64,000 nt of DNA from Acidimicrobiia bacterium (GCA_026002935.1 BPGH01000001.1:2565250-2629249); one strand, 5' to 3'. Counted from the first letter of the stretch, positions 54,086-62,540 are shown. Program-made: numbers and translations. Notes: generated by a model from the sequence alone, not told the origin.

Positions 54086-54106
54086 GAGCACCGGCGCCGG
54101 GTGCTC
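54086..54106. terminator. candidate bidirectional terminator
   Basis: Stem GAGCACC/GGTGCTC with a GC-rich 7-base loop lies between the convergent thioesterase and deacylase genes. There is no T-run. Confidence 0.45.
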
Positions 54107-54112
54107 CACCGT

Positions 54113-54592
54113 TCAGCCCTTCGCGATCGGTGCGAGCGTCGCGTTCGTCAGCCGCACGAGGTCGCACGGCGCGAGCTCGATCTCGAGGCCGCGCCGTCCG
54201 GCGCTCACGAACACGGTCGCGAACCCCGCGAGCGACGCGTCGACCACCGTCGGCAACGCGCGCCGCTGCCCGAGCGGGCTGATCCCGCCGACGACGTACC
54301 CGGTGAGGCGCTGCGCGTCCGCCGGGGGCGCGAGCGCGGCCTGCTTCGCACCGACGGCCGCCGCGAGCGCCTTGAGGTCGAGCGTCGCCGGGACCGGCAC
54401 CACGGCGACGACGTGGCGGCCGTCGCCGGTCAGGGCGAGGAGCGTCTTCGCGACGCGCGCCGGGTCGACCCCGAGGCGCCGCACCGCCTCGGCGCCGTAC
54501 TCCCGGGTCGCCCGGTCGTGCGCGTACTCGTGGAGGGTGTGGGCGACCCCCGCCCGTCGCGCCGCCACCGTCGCCGGGGTGCCCCTCGCCAC
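54113..54592 (-). CDS. ybaK: Cys-tRNA(Pro)/Cys-tRNA(Cys) deacylase, YbaK type
   Basis: A 159-residue editing enzyme that removes Cys wrongly loaded on tRNA-Pro. GVDPARVAKTLLAL contains the catalytic lysine (about 50), VVAVVPVPATLDLKALA the next strand and helix, and YVVGGISPLG the conserved GGISP motif. GTG 54592 gives the normal length and the typical RGTPAT start; an upstream in-frame ATG would add 19 unusual residues. It stands alone. Confidence 0.92.
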   Translation of the reverse strand: MARGTPATVAARRAGVAHTLHEYAHDRATREYGAEAVRRLGVDPARVAKTLLALTGDGRHVVAVVPVPATLDLKALAAAVGAKQAALAPPADAQRLTGYVVGGISPLGQRRALPTVVDASLAGFATVFVSAGRRGLEIELAPCDLVRLTNATLAPIAKG

Positions 54593-54649
54593 GGGCCCCG
54601 ACGCTAGACCGGCGGCGCGCCCCGGCCGCGCGGACGCCCGCGCGCGCAA

Positions 54650-54679
54650 GACGACCCCGGCGGGGGGTCCGGGGTCGTC
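54650..54679. terminator. strong hairpin after the 48-residue small gene
   Basis: An 11-base perfect stem, GACGACCCCGG paired with CCGGGGTCGTC, with an 8-base loop. It lies downstream of the minus-strand small gene and upstream of the deacylase gene, so it may end the small transcript. Confidence 0.5.
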
Positions 54680-54766
54680 TCGGCACTCGGCCGGCGGGCG
54701 CGGGGGGTGGCGCTCGCCGGCGTGGGCGTTCGGGGTGCGGCGGGCGCCCGGGCGTCCGCCGGTTCG

Positions 54767-54913
54767 TCAGGCCGCCTTGCGGTCCTCGGCGGAGTGCGTG
54801 GAGCGCAGCGCCCGCAGGGTGCGCTCCCAGGCGAGCCGCCCGGCCAGCCAGGCGAGCGCGTCGCGCCGGGCGTCGGGCAGCCGGGACACCTTGTAGAAGC
54901 TGGACGCCTGCAT
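54767..54913 (-). CDS. 48-residue small protein divergent from the MerR regulator
   Basis: MQASSFYKVSRLPDARRDAL followed by AWLAGRLAWERTLRALRSTH and an Arg/Lys end. It has a clear GGAGG site seven bases before the ATG and a hairpin after the stop, better support than most small frames here. It is basic and probably helical, with no known family. It shares the intergenic region with the MerR gene and so could be controlled by that regulator. Confidence 0.55.
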   Translation of the reverse strand: MQASSFYKVSRLPDARRDALAWLAGRLAWERTLRALRSTHSAEDRKAA

Positions 54914-55013
54914 CGCCGAACCTCCGCCACCTGGTACGTTGACCCGGAGCGTCCGCACTGCGAGCCACCGCTCAGGGAGCCGGGGATCACAGAGCGCTTG
55001 CTCAGGTCCAATG

Positions 55014-55039
55014 ACACTGCGAGTATGTACTCTCAGTGT
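55014..55039. promoter_or_regulatory. 26-base near-perfect palindrome before the MerR gene
   Basis: ACACTG-C-GAGTA, then TG, then TACTC-T-CAGTGT: the arms pair at 11 of 12 positions. It ends 25 bases before the MerR-family start. A further half-site GCACTGCGAG lies at 54955-54964, 58 bases upstream. It is most likely the operator of the MerR regulator. Confidence 0.7.
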
Positions 55040-55064
55040 GGACGCTGTCAAGTCGGGGGGTGAC

Positions 55065-55829
55065 ATGGCGCCGAGCTGGCGGATCGACGAGATCGCCCAC
55101 CGGGCGGGCGTGACGGTCGACACGATCCGGTACTACGCGCGCGAGGGTCTGCTCCCCCCGCCCCAACGCAACGGCCGCCACAAGCTGTACGGACCCGACC
55201 ACCTCGAGCGGCTGGAGCGGATCCGGGAGCTGCAGTCGCAGCGCTTCTCGCTCGCGGCCATCCGGGCGATCCTCGACGCCGACCGGCCCGGCCTCGAGGG
55301 CCTGTTCACCGGCGAGGGCAGCCGGGCCTACACGCTCGACGACCTGATCGACCGGTCGGGCGTCGACCGCGGCGTCGTCGAGGGCCTGCGCGCCGTCGGG
55401 CTCCTCCCCGACCCGGCCGAGTTCGGGCGCGACGCCTACGACGACAACGACCTCGCGCTCCTGCGCGCGGTCGGCGAGCTCCAGGACGTCGGCATGACCC
55501 CCGAGATCCTCGTCGAGCTCGCCGCGATCTACGTCCGCCACTTCCGGGCGCTGCAGCAGGACGTGCACGACATGCTCGCCGGCGTCTCACGCCCCGACTG
55601 GGACCCCGACGAGATGGTCGCGATCCAGCGGCGGCTCACCTCCAACGCGTCCCGGATGATCCCGGCCACCGACCGCGTCCTCAACTACGTCCACCAGCGC
55701 ACGATCCAGCGCCTCACCCTCGAGGCGCTGCGCACCGCGTCGGAGACCGGCACCGGCGTCGGCGGCGTGCGGGTCGCGCCCGGCCCCGCCCGCACCGCGC
55801 CCGACGACCCGGCCGGCGGCGACGGGTAG
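55065..55829 (+). CDS. MerR-family transcriptional regulator
   Basis: A 254-residue regulator. The N-terminal winged helix RIDEIAHRAGVTVDTIRYYAREGLLPPP is the standard MerR signature, followed by YGPDHLERLERIRELQSQRFSLAAIRAIL. A second segment (about 125-170) resembles another half of a MerR-type domain (GLRAVGLLPDPAEFGRDAYDDNDLALLRAV), and a helical C-terminal domain of 80 residues follows. ATG 55065 with a G-rich site upstream is preferred over longer frames. The effector is unknown; neighbours suggest lipid metabolism. Confidence 0.88.
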   Translation: MAPSWRIDEIAHRAGVTVDTIRYYAREGLLPPPQRNGRHKLYGPDHLERLERIRELQSQRFSLAAIRAILDADRPGLEGLFTGEGSRAYTLDDLIDRSGVDRGVVEGLRAVGLLPDPAEFGRDAYDDNDLALLRAVGELQDVGMTPEILVELAAIYVRHFRALQQDVHDMLAGVSRPDWDPDEMVAIQRRLTSNASRMIPATDRVLNYVHQRTIQRLTLEALRTASETGTGVGGVRVAPGPARTAPDDPAGGDG

Positions 55830-55855
55830 CCGGACCGCCGCGCCGGCGCCCGGGC

Positions 55856-57022
55856 TCAGTCGTCCAGGCGCCAGATCCGGGCCGCGTTCCCGCCGACGAT
55901 CTTCGCCCGCTCCGGTGCGGGGATCCCGCCCATCGTCTCCTCGATCACCTTGCGCGAGTACGGCCAGTCGTTGCCGTGGTGCGGGTAGTCGCTCGACCAC
56001 ATGATGTTGTCGACGCCGGCCTGGTGCCGCAGCGCGATGCCCGAGCGATCGGTGATGAACGACGCCGCGTTGTTGCGGTACCAGTAGAACGACGGCGGCT
56101 CGGTGAGCGGCAGGTCACCCCACTTGCGGTTGCGCCACCAACGGTCGTCGAGGCACTCGAGGAAGTGCGGCAGCCAGCCGACCCCGGTCTCGATCCAGCA
56201 CACCTGCAGCTCCGGGAACCGCTCGAACACGCCCGTGAACAGCATCGCGGTCATCGAGTTGGCGGCCATCGAGAACACGTGGCTCATGCCGCCGATCGCC
56301 TTGGCGCGGGTCGCCTCGCTGCGCATGTCGTAGAGCACGTTGCCCTTCGCGGCGGCGGCCTTGCGCGACGCGGCGCGCTGGCGGCGGCTGATGATGTTGA
56401 TGTGGATCGACACGGGCAGGCCCTCGTCGACCGCCGCGGCCCAGAACGGGTCGTCGTCGCGTGAGAGGTTGTCGTTGCCCGACGGCCAGTTCGAGATCAG
56501 TACGCCCTTCGCGCCGCGCGCCTTCGCCTTGCGCAGGGCGTCGATCGACTGGTCGATCCCGAGCGACGGGATCTGCGCGAGACCGATCAGCCGCTTCGGG
56601 TCGGGTGCGCAGAACTCCTCGAACAGGAAGTTGTTGTAGGCCTCGACGCCGGCGAGCACGAAGTCGTCGTCGTCGTCGCCGAGGAAGTGCGACATCGTCC
56701 GCTGCGGCGGGAAGAGGATCTCGGCCCAGACGCCGTCGATGTCCATGTCGGCGAGGCGGGCCTCGCCGTTGTAGCAGCCGGGTCGCGCCTCCTCGTAGGT
56801 GACGCCGAACCACCGGAACTTGTCGAACGGCATCCCCGGCGTCGAGACGAGCCCGATCGGGTCGGGGTCGCCGCCCACCGCGGTGAGCCAGGCGTCGCCG
56901 CCCTCGGGGTCCTTCACGAGCTTGGGCGCCTTGTCCTGGAACTTGGACGGCAGCCAGTTCTTCCAGATGTCGGGTGGTTCGAGGATGTGGCAGTCGGCGT
57001 CGACGATGCGCTGGCCGGTCAT
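55856..57022 (-). CDS. amidohydrolase 2 family metal-dependent hydrolase
   Basis: A 388-residue TIM-barrel protein, second of its type in the window. VDADCHILEPPDIWKNWLP opens it (D-C-H at the usual HxH), SIHINIISRR holds the mid-barrel His, and IMWSSDYPHHGNDWPYS the late metal Asp. The two amidohydrolases share this plan with only moderate identity. ATG 57022 is well supported. It is divergent from the CaiB-type gene, and the palindrome between them is identical to that before the first amidohydrolase. Probably hydrolysis or decarboxylation of an aromatic or steroid-like acid. Confidence 0.86.
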   Translation of the reverse strand: MTGQRIVDADCHILEPPDIWKNWLPSKFQDKAPKLVKDPEGGDAWLTAVGGDPDPIGLVSTPGMPFDKFRWFGVTYEEARPGCYNGEARLADMDIDGVWAEILFPPQRTMSHFLGDDDDDFVLAGVEAYNNFLFEEFCAPDPKRLIGLAQIPSLGIDQSIDALRKAKARGAKGVLISNWPSGNDNLSRDDDPFWAAAVDEGLPVSIHINIISRRQRAASRKAAAAKGNVLYDMRSEATRAKAIGGMSHVFSMAANSMTAMLFTGVFERFPELQVCWIETGVGWLPHFLECLDDRWWRNRKWGDLPLTEPPSFYWYRNNAASFITDRSGIALRHQAGVDNIMWSSDYPHHGNDWPYSRKVIEETMGGIPAPERAKIVGGNAARIWRLDD

Positions 57023-57106
57023 TGCGGGACCACCTTCGTGCTGCGGCTTCGGACTGCGTCGGGCGTGTGCCGGGCCGGCGGGACGCGGCCCGGGGCGGGG
57101 CGGAAT

Positions 57107-57122
57107 CTGACGTCCGTGTCAG
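57107..57122. promoter_or_regulatory. palindromic operator CTGAC-GTCCGT-GTCAG, divergent promoter
   Basis: The 16 bases are identical to the core at 24423-24438. The site is 85 bases upstream of the amidohydrolase and 15 bases upstream of the CaiB-type gene, so it could control both. Confidence 0.7.
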
Positions 57123-57137
57123 CTTACACTCGCGGCC

Positions 57138-59372
57138 GTGCCCGAGTCCCTGCTGCACGGTCTGGCCGTCCTCGACCTCGCCGACGACCCCGGCGCCCGG
57201 GCCGCCCGCATCCTCGGCGACCTCGGCGCCGCCGTCGTGCGGGTCGTCCCGCCGACCGGCGACCCCCTCCCGCACCGGGACGCCCGGGCCTGGAACGCCG
57301 GCAAGGACGTCCGGGCCCTGGCCGCCGACTCCCCCGAGCTCGACGCGCTCCTCGCCGCCGCCGACGTCGTCGTCGACACCCCGCACGCGCGTGGCGTCCA
57401 CGTGCTCGACCCGGGCCGGGCGCCGCACGCCGTGTGGGTGTCGATCACCCCGTTCGGGCTCGACGGCCCCCGCGCGCACTGGCGGGCCTCCGACCTCGGG
57501 GTCATGGCGTCGAGCGCGAACATGTACTGCACCGGCGACCCCGACCGCCCGCCCGTGCGCTGCACCGAGCCGACCGCGTACGCGCACACCGGGCCCGAGG
57601 CGGCGTTCGCGGCGCTCACGGCGCTGTGGACCGGCACGCCCCAGCGCGTCGACGTGTCGATGCAGGAGGTGGTGCTCGTCGCCAACATGGCGACACCCGC
57701 GCGCTACCCCCAGACCGGCTTCCGGGGCGCGCGCCGGGGCGCCAACATCGGCCGGACGCGCGAGATCTGGCCGACGAAGGACGGGTACGTGTCGTTCGGG
57801 TTGCGGGGCGGCAAGGCGCGGGTCCCGAGCCTGCAACGGATCGCCGCGCTCGCCGGGCTGCCCGAACGCGACTGGTCGGAGTTCAACCACAACACCGCCT
57901 CCGACGAGGAGCTGCGCGAGATCGAGGAGGCGGTCGCGGCCTACTTCGCGCGCCACACGATGCAGGAGCTGTACGACCTCGCGTGCGAGACGAACCTGAT
58001 GCTCGCCCCGGCGAACTCGCCGCGGGAGATCTACGCGTCCGCGCAGCTCGCCGCACGCGGGTTCTTCGGCCGCGTCGGTGACGTCGAGCGGTTCCCGAAG
58101 GCGTTCGTCACCATCCGCTCGGCCGACGGCGAGGCGGCCCCCGCCGGGCCCGCCGCGCGCCCGTGGCCCGCGCCGCCGGGTGACCGGAGGCCCGCGCCCA
58201 CCCCCGCGGCCGGGGGTGGGCGGCGCGCGTGGGACGGGCTGCGGATCCTGGAGTTCGGATCGGGTGCGGCCGGCCCGATCGCGACCCGCTACTTCACCGA
58301 GCACGGCGCCACCGTGCTGCGCGTCGAGTCCCGCTCGCGTCCCGACTTCCTGCGCGTCTACGCGCTCGGGCCCGGCAACCCCCACGGCCTCGAGGGCGCA
58401 CCGATGTACGACGGGCTCAACGTCGGCAAGCGGAACGTGACCCTCAACCTCAAGCACCCCGCGGCCGTCGAGATCGTGCGGCGGCTCGTCGTGGAGTGGG
58501 CCGACGCCGTCGCCGAGAACTTCGCGCCCCGCGCGATGAAGGGCTTCGGGCTCGACTACGACTCGCTCGCGGCGTCGAGGCCCGACCTCGTGATGGTCAG
58601 CGCGTGCCTCAACGGCCAGACCGGACCGCACAAGGACTACCCGGGCTTCGGCGGCCAGGGGGCCGCGCTCTCCGGCTACAACGCGCTCACCGGGTGGCCG
58701 GACCGCGAACCCGTCGGGCCGCACGGCACGATCACCGACTCGCTCGCACCGCGCTACGTCGCGACCGCGCTCGCCGCGGGCCTCCACTACCGGCGTCGGA
58801 CCGGCCGCGGCGTCTACCTCGACGTCTCGCAGGTCGAGACCGCGCTGTACAGCCTGACGCCGTGGCTCCTCGACTACGAGATCGACGGCGTCGTGCGGCT
58901 GCGCGCCGGCAACCACCACGAGGGCGCGCGGCTGCACGGGGTGTTCCCGTGCGCCGACGAGGACGGCGTCGGCGACCGCTGGGTCGCGATCGCGTGCTGG
59001 GACGACACCGAGCTCGCGCGGTTGGAGGAGATCGCCGGCGGCGACCTCGCCGCGTGGACCTCGGCACGCACACGCGCCGAGGTGGCGCGGACGCTGCAGG
59101 ACGCCGGGATCGAGGCGGTGCCCGTCCAGGACAACGGCGACCTGCACGACGACCCCCAGCTCGCGCACCGGCGCCACTTCGAGCCGCACACCCATCCCTT
59201 CCTCGGCGAGGGGCTGTACGAACGCAACGGGTTCCGCCTGTCGGGCGCCCCCAGCAGCTACGACCGCGCGGGCCCGACGCTCGGGCAGGACAACGACTGG
59301 GTGCTGCGCGACCTGCTCGGGTACACCGCCGAGGAGGTCGACGCCCTGGTCGCCGCGGGCGCCCTCGAGTGA
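57138..59372 (+). CDS. tandem-domain CaiB/BaiF-type CoA transferase
   Basis: A 744-residue protein containing two family III CoA-transferase units (about 1-330 and 365-744), joined by a Pro/Ala-rich linker. The C-terminal unit begins LRILEFGSGAAGPIATRYFTEHGATVLRVES and has NLKHPAAVEIVRRLVVEWAD; the N-terminal unit begins LAVLDLADDPGARAARILGDLGAAVVRV. The usual catalytic Asp position is visible in the first unit (WRASDLGVM) but in the second the corresponding stretch reads PGFGGQGAALSG with Gly. The two halves may therefore form one pseudo-dimer with a single site. It heads a gene run into the FadE30/IpdF-like genes. Confidence 0.85.
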   Translation: MPESLLHGLAVLDLADDPGARAARILGDLGAAVVRVVPPTGDPLPHRDARAWNAGKDVRALAADSPELDALLAAADVVVDTPHARGVHVLDPGRAPHAVWVSITPFGLDGPRAHWRASDLGVMASSANMYCTGDPDRPPVRCTEPTAYAHTGPEAAFAALTALWTGTPQRVDVSMQEVVLVANMATPARYPQTGFRGARRGANIGRTREIWPTKDGYVSFGLRGGKARVPSLQRIAALAGLPERDWSEFNHNTASDEELREIEEAVAAYFARHTMQELYDLACETNLMLAPANSPREIYASAQLAARGFFGRVGDVERFPKAFVTIRSADGEAAPAGPAARPWPAPPGDRRPAPTPAAGGGRRAWDGLRILEFGSGAAGPIATRYFTEHGATVLRVESRSRPDFLRVYALGPGNPHGLEGAPMYDGLNVGKRNVTLNLKHPAAVEIVRRLVVEWADAVAENFAPRAMKGFGLDYDSLAASRPDLVMVSACLNGQTGPHKDYPGFGGQGAALSGYNALTGWPDREPVGPHGTITDSLAPRYVATALAAGLHYRRRTGRGVYLDVSQVETALYSLTPWLLDYEIDGVVRLRAGNHHEGARLHGVFPCADEDGVGDRWVAIACWDDTELARLEEIAGGDLAAWTSARTRAEVARTLQDAGIEAVPVQDNGDLHDDPQLAHRRHFEPHTHPFLGEGLYERNGFRLSGAPSSYDRAGPTLGQDNDWVLRDLLGYTAEEVDALVAAGALE

Positions 59373-59427
59373 CCCCGCCCGGCCGCTTCCCCCTCGCGGC
59401 GGCCGAGCGGATACGTTCCGCGCCCGC

Positions 59428-60600
59428 GTGGACCTCCGATTCACCCCCGCCCAGGAGCGCTTCCGCGCCGACGCGCGCGCGTGGCTGACCGACCGGCTCG
59501 AGGGCCGGTTCGCGAAGGTCCGCGGGCGCGGCGGCCCCGGCGAGGAGCACGAGCTGTTCGACGAGCGCTGGGAGTGGGAGCAGGAGCTCGGGCGCGAGGG
59601 CTGGATCGGGCTCGGGTGGCCCGCGGCGTACGGCGGGCGGGGCGCGACGCTCGTCGAGCAGGTCATCTTCTACGAGGAGTACGCGCGCGCGGGCGGCCCG
59701 GGCCGGGTCGGGATCGTCGGCGAGGGGCTGCTCGGGCCGACCATCGTCCACTTCGGCACCGAGGCGCAGAGGCAACGGTTCCTGCCCCCCATCCTGCGCG
59801 GCACCGAGCTGTGGTGCCAGGGCTACTCGGAGCCGAACGCCGGCTCCGACCTCGCGAACGTCCAGACCCGCGCCGAGCGCGACGGCGACGAGTGGGTGCT
59901 CCACGGCCAGAAGGTCTGGACCTCCCTCGCCCAGTGGGCCCACTGGATCTTCGTGCTCGCCCGCACCAACCGCGACGCCCCGAAGCACAAGGGGATCTCC
60001 TACCTCCTCGTCCCGATGGACCAGCCCGGCATCGAGATCCGGCCCATCGTCCAGATCACCGGGCACAGCGAGTTCAACGAGACGTTCTTCGACGGTGCGC
60101 GCACCGCGGCCGAGAACGTCGTCGGCGAGGTCGACGGCGGCTGGCGCGTCGCGATGGGGACGCTCGCGTTCGAGCGCGGCGCCTCGACGCTCGGCCAGCA
60201 GCTCGCCTTCGAGAACGAGCTGCGCGCCGTCACCGACGTCGCGCGCGAGAACGGCAGCGCCCGCGACCCCGTCGTCCGCCAGCGGCTCGCCGACGCGTGG
60301 ATCACCCTGCGGGTCATGCGGTACCACGCGCTGCGGACGCTGCCGATCCTGGAGCGCGGCGGCGTCACCCGGGAGACGTCGATCCACAAGCTGTTCTGGG
60401 CCGGCTTCCACCGGTCGCTCGGCGAGCTCGCCGCGGACGTGCTCGGCGCCGGCGCGACCGCCGGTGCCGACGAGCGTGCGCAGCGGCTCGTCCGGCTGTT
60501 CCTGTGGTCGCGCGCCGACACCATCTACGGCGGGTCGAACCAGATCCAGCGCAACGTGATCGGCGAGCAGGTGCTCGGACTCGCCAAGGAGCCACGATGA
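59428..60600 (+). CDS. fadE30: acyl-CoA dehydrogenase, FadE30-like
   Basis: A 390-residue flavoprotein. LWCQGYSEPNAGSDLANVQTRAERDGDEWVLHGQKVWTS covers the FAD/substrate region (split here by position 130-170), PIVQITGHSEFNETFFDGART follows, and SRADTIYGGSNQIQRNVIGEQVLGL ends it. The overall pattern, including GGPGEEHELFDERWEWEQ near residue 35, closely recalls FadE30 (Rv3560c), which dehydrogenates the propanoyl chain of the steroid CD-ring intermediate HIP-CoA. The gene pair with an IpdF-like SDR is the same as Rv3560c-Rv3559c. Confidence 0.88.
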   Translation: MDLRFTPAQERFRADARAWLTDRLEGRFAKVRGRGGPGEEHELFDERWEWEQELGREGWIGLGWPAAYGGRGATLVEQVIFYEEYARAGGPGRVGIVGEGLLGPTIVHFGTEAQRQRFLPPILRGTELWCQGYSEPNAGSDLANVQTRAERDGDEWVLHGQKVWTSLAQWAHWIFVLARTNRDAPKHKGISYLLVPMDQPGIEIRPIVQITGHSEFNETFFDGARTAAENVVGEVDGGWRVAMGTLAFERGASTLGQQLAFENELRAVTDVARENGSARDPVVRQRLADAWITLRVMRYHALRTLPILERGGVTRETSIHKLFWAGFHRSLGELAADVLGAGATAGADERAQRLVRLFLWSRADTIYGGSNQIQRNVIGEQVLGLAKEPR

Positions 60601-61331
60601 CCGACCTCCTCGCCGGCAAGACCGTGCTCGTCACCGCGGCGGCGGGCACCGGCATCGGCTCGGCCACCGCCCGCCGCTGCATCGAGGAGGGGGCCCGGGT
60701 CGCGATCACCGACCTGCACGAGCGTCGGCTGCGCGAGACGGCCGAGGAGCTCGGTGCGGTCGGGATCGTCGCCGACGTCACGTCGGAGCAGGACGTCCAG
60801 CGCACGCTGGCGGAGGCGGTCGACCGGCTCGGGCACCTCGACGTGCTCGTCAACAACGCGGGCCTCGGGGGGACGGCCGAGCTGGTCGAGATGACCGACG
60901 AGCAGTGGTCGCGCGTGCTCGACGTGACCCTCACCGGCACGATGCGCATGACCCGGGCGGCCCTGCGCCACATGTACGGGCGGGGGTCGGGCGCGATCGT
61001 CAACAACGCGTCCGTGGTGGGCTGGCGCGCGCAGGCCGGGCAGTGCCACTACGCGGCGGCGAAGGCGGGGGTGATGGCGCTGACCCGCTGCGCCGCGATC
61101 GAGGCCGCCCGGCACGGCGTGCGCGTCAACGCCGTGGCGCCGTCGCTCGCGATGCACCCCCACCTCGCGAAGGTGACGACCGAGGAGCTGCTCGCCGAGC
61201 TCGCGGCCAGGGAGGCGTTCGGGCGCGCGGCGCGCCCCGAGGAGGTCGCCAACGTGATCGTGTTCCTCGCGAGCGACCTCGCCTCGTACATGACCGGCGA
61301 GGTCGTCTCGGTCAGCAGCCAGCACCCCTAG
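60597..61331 (+). CDS. ipdF: short-chain dehydrogenase, IpdF-like
   Basis: A 244-residue SDR. VLVTAAAGTGIGSATARR is the NAD(P)-binding loop, VLVNNAGLGGTAEL follows, NNASVVGWRAQAGQCHYAAAKAGV holds the catalytic Ser, Tyr and Lys, and the end reads YMTGEVVSVSSQHP. This matches what I recall of Rv3559c (IpdF), the 5-hydroxy-HIP-CoA dehydrogenase of steroid CD-ring breakdown. ATG 60597 sits in the stop of fadE30 (ATGA). Together they form a small ring-degradation unit. Confidence 0.87.
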   Translation: MTDLLAGKTVLVTAAAGTGIGSATARRCIEEGARVAITDLHERRLRETAEELGAVGIVADVTSEQDVQRTLAEAVDRLGHLDVLVNNAGLGGTAELVEMTDEQWSRVLDVTLTGTMRMTRAALRHMYGRGSGAIVNNASVVGWRAQAGQCHYAAAKAGVMALTRCAAIEAARHGVRVNAVAPSLAMHPHLAKVTTEELLAELAAREAFGRAARPEEVANVIVFLASDLASYMTGEVVSVSSQHP

Positions 61332-61362
61332 GGCCCGAGGGCGCCGCCCCGACCCACCCGCT

Positions 61363-61479
61363 CCGTGGTCACCCCCGGCGCGACCGGTTGCAACCCGGGT
61401 GACCACGGGGCGGTGGACGGCAGCACCGACCCACCGTGGTCACCCCAGGCGCGACCGGTTGCAACCCGGGTGACCACGG
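61363..61479. repeat. two tandem copies of a GTGGTCAC hairpin repeat
   Basis: Each copy has perfect 12-base arms CCGTGGTCACCC and GGGTGACCACGG (61363-61374/61397-61408 and 61434-61445/61468-61479). The period is 71 bases. Between the arms is the same word GGCGCGACCGGTTGCAACC, which includes the palindrome GGTTGCAACC. The copies differ by only one base in the arms-and-loop part. Confidence 0.8.
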
Positions 61480-61572
61480 GGCGGTGGCGCAGGGGGATGC
61501 GACGATGGGGCGCTTCCCCGGACCGTGGACGCGGCCGGCGCGCGCCGGCGGCACCCCCGTGGGAGGCGACCC

Positions 61573-62505
61573 GTGCGCATCGAGGCACTGCAACGTCACG
61601 CCCGTCGCCAGGCGGGCCTGTTCACCCGGGCCCAGGCGATCGCGTCCGGGTGGCCGGCGAGCACGGTCTCGTGGCTCGTCGCCACGCGACGCTGGGAGGA
61701 GATCGAGCCCGGCGTCCTGCGCGCCCGTCCGGCCGGCGCGCCCGGCGCCCGCCAACGCCTCGTCGCGCTCGTCCTCTCGACGGGCGGCGTCGCCTACGGC
61801 CCGAGCGCGCTCGAGCTGTACGGGCTCGTCCCCGCGCCGGAGGCGCCCGAGGGGCTCGTCGTGCGCGCCCACCGCAACCGGCGGCGCGACGGCGTCCACA
61901 GCACCCGTTCGCTCCCGCCGTCGGAGGTGGCGATCGTGGGCGGCGTCCCGGCGACCACACCCGCCCGCTCGCTGTGCGACGCGGCGGGCCGGCTCCCCTT
62001 CGAGCACGTCTGCGAGCTGGTCGACGCCGCGGTCGTGCGCGGGTTGGTGCGTCCGTCGCTGCTGGCGCGGCGGGCCCTCGAGTTGCGGAACCCCAGGCGG
62101 CCGGGCGGCGCGAAGGTGCTGGCGGCCCTCGCCGAGCAGCACCCCGAGCTGGAACGGGCCCGCAGCGAGTGGGAGGCCGTCGTGCTCCGCCTCGCGCGTC
62201 GCCACGGCCTCCCCGACCCGGTACCGAACCATCGCGTCGAGGTCGCCGGCCGCGTCCGACTCCTCGACGCCGCGTGGCCCGAGGCCCGGATCGACCTCGA
62301 GTTCGACGGGTTCCGCGTCCACATGGTCCGCGCCGCGTTCGACGAGGACCGGCGCCGCCAGAACGACCTGGTCGAGGCCGGGTGGACGGTGTTCCGGGCG
62401 ACCTCGAACCTGCTGCGACGCGACCCGGATCGTGTCTTCGGCGCGATCGCGCGCACGCTGCGCTCCCGTGGTCACCCCGACTCCGGCATGCCGCGCTCGG
62501 CGTGA
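61573..62505 (+). CDS. AbiEi-type winged-helix protein with DUF559 nuclease-like domain
   Basis: A 310-residue protein. The N-terminus (about 5-60: ARRQAGLFTRAQAIASGWPASTVSWLV) is an AbiEi antitoxin-like winged helix; the middle segment GGVAYGPSALELYGL is typical of the same group; the C-terminal domain (RIDLEFDGFRVH and ending TVFRATSNLLRRDPDRV) is DUF559, a Vsr-like PD-(D/E)XK fold. GTG 61573 has GGGAGG six bases upstream. No AbiEii toxin or other partner is present. Hairpin repeats border both ends; its last codons lie in the downstream one. The role could be defence or mobility, but is not known. Confidence 0.82.
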   Translation: MRIEALQRHARRQAGLFTRAQAIASGWPASTVSWLVATRRWEEIEPGVLRARPAGAPGARQRLVALVLSTGGVAYGPSALELYGLVPAPEAPEGLVVRAHRNRRRDGVHSTRSLPPSEVAIVGGVPATTPARSLCDAAGRLPFEHVCELVDAAVVRGLVRPSLLARRALELRNPRRPGGAKVLAALAEQHPELERARSEWEAVVLRLARRHGLPDPVPNHRVEVAGRVRLLDAAWPEARIDLEFDGFRVHMVRAAFDEDRRRQNDLVEAGWTVFRATSNLLRRDPDRVFGAIARTLRSRGHPDSGMPRSA

Positions 62506-62511
62506 CCACGG
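62466..62511. repeat. GTGGTCAC hairpin overlapping the 3' end of the AbiEi/DUF559 gene
   Basis: Arms CCGTGGTCAC (62466-62475) and GTGACCACGG (62502-62511), with a 26-base loop. The arms are those of the tandem hairpins upstream of the gene, and the stop codon (62503-62505) is inside the right arm. Confidence 0.7.
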
Positions 62512-62540
62512 CGGGGGCGGGCGGGTGGGCGGCCAGGCGG

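Noticed and set aside
59408..59422. GCGGA-N5-TCCGC inverted repeat before the fadE30-like gene
   Set aside because: Five-base arms are common by chance here and no other copy was seen; it does not fit the KstR2 pattern.
56115..59666. A minus-strand open frame of almost 1,200 codons opposite the CaiB-type gene
   Set aside because: It is antisense to a gene with clear family motifs and has a shadow-like composition.
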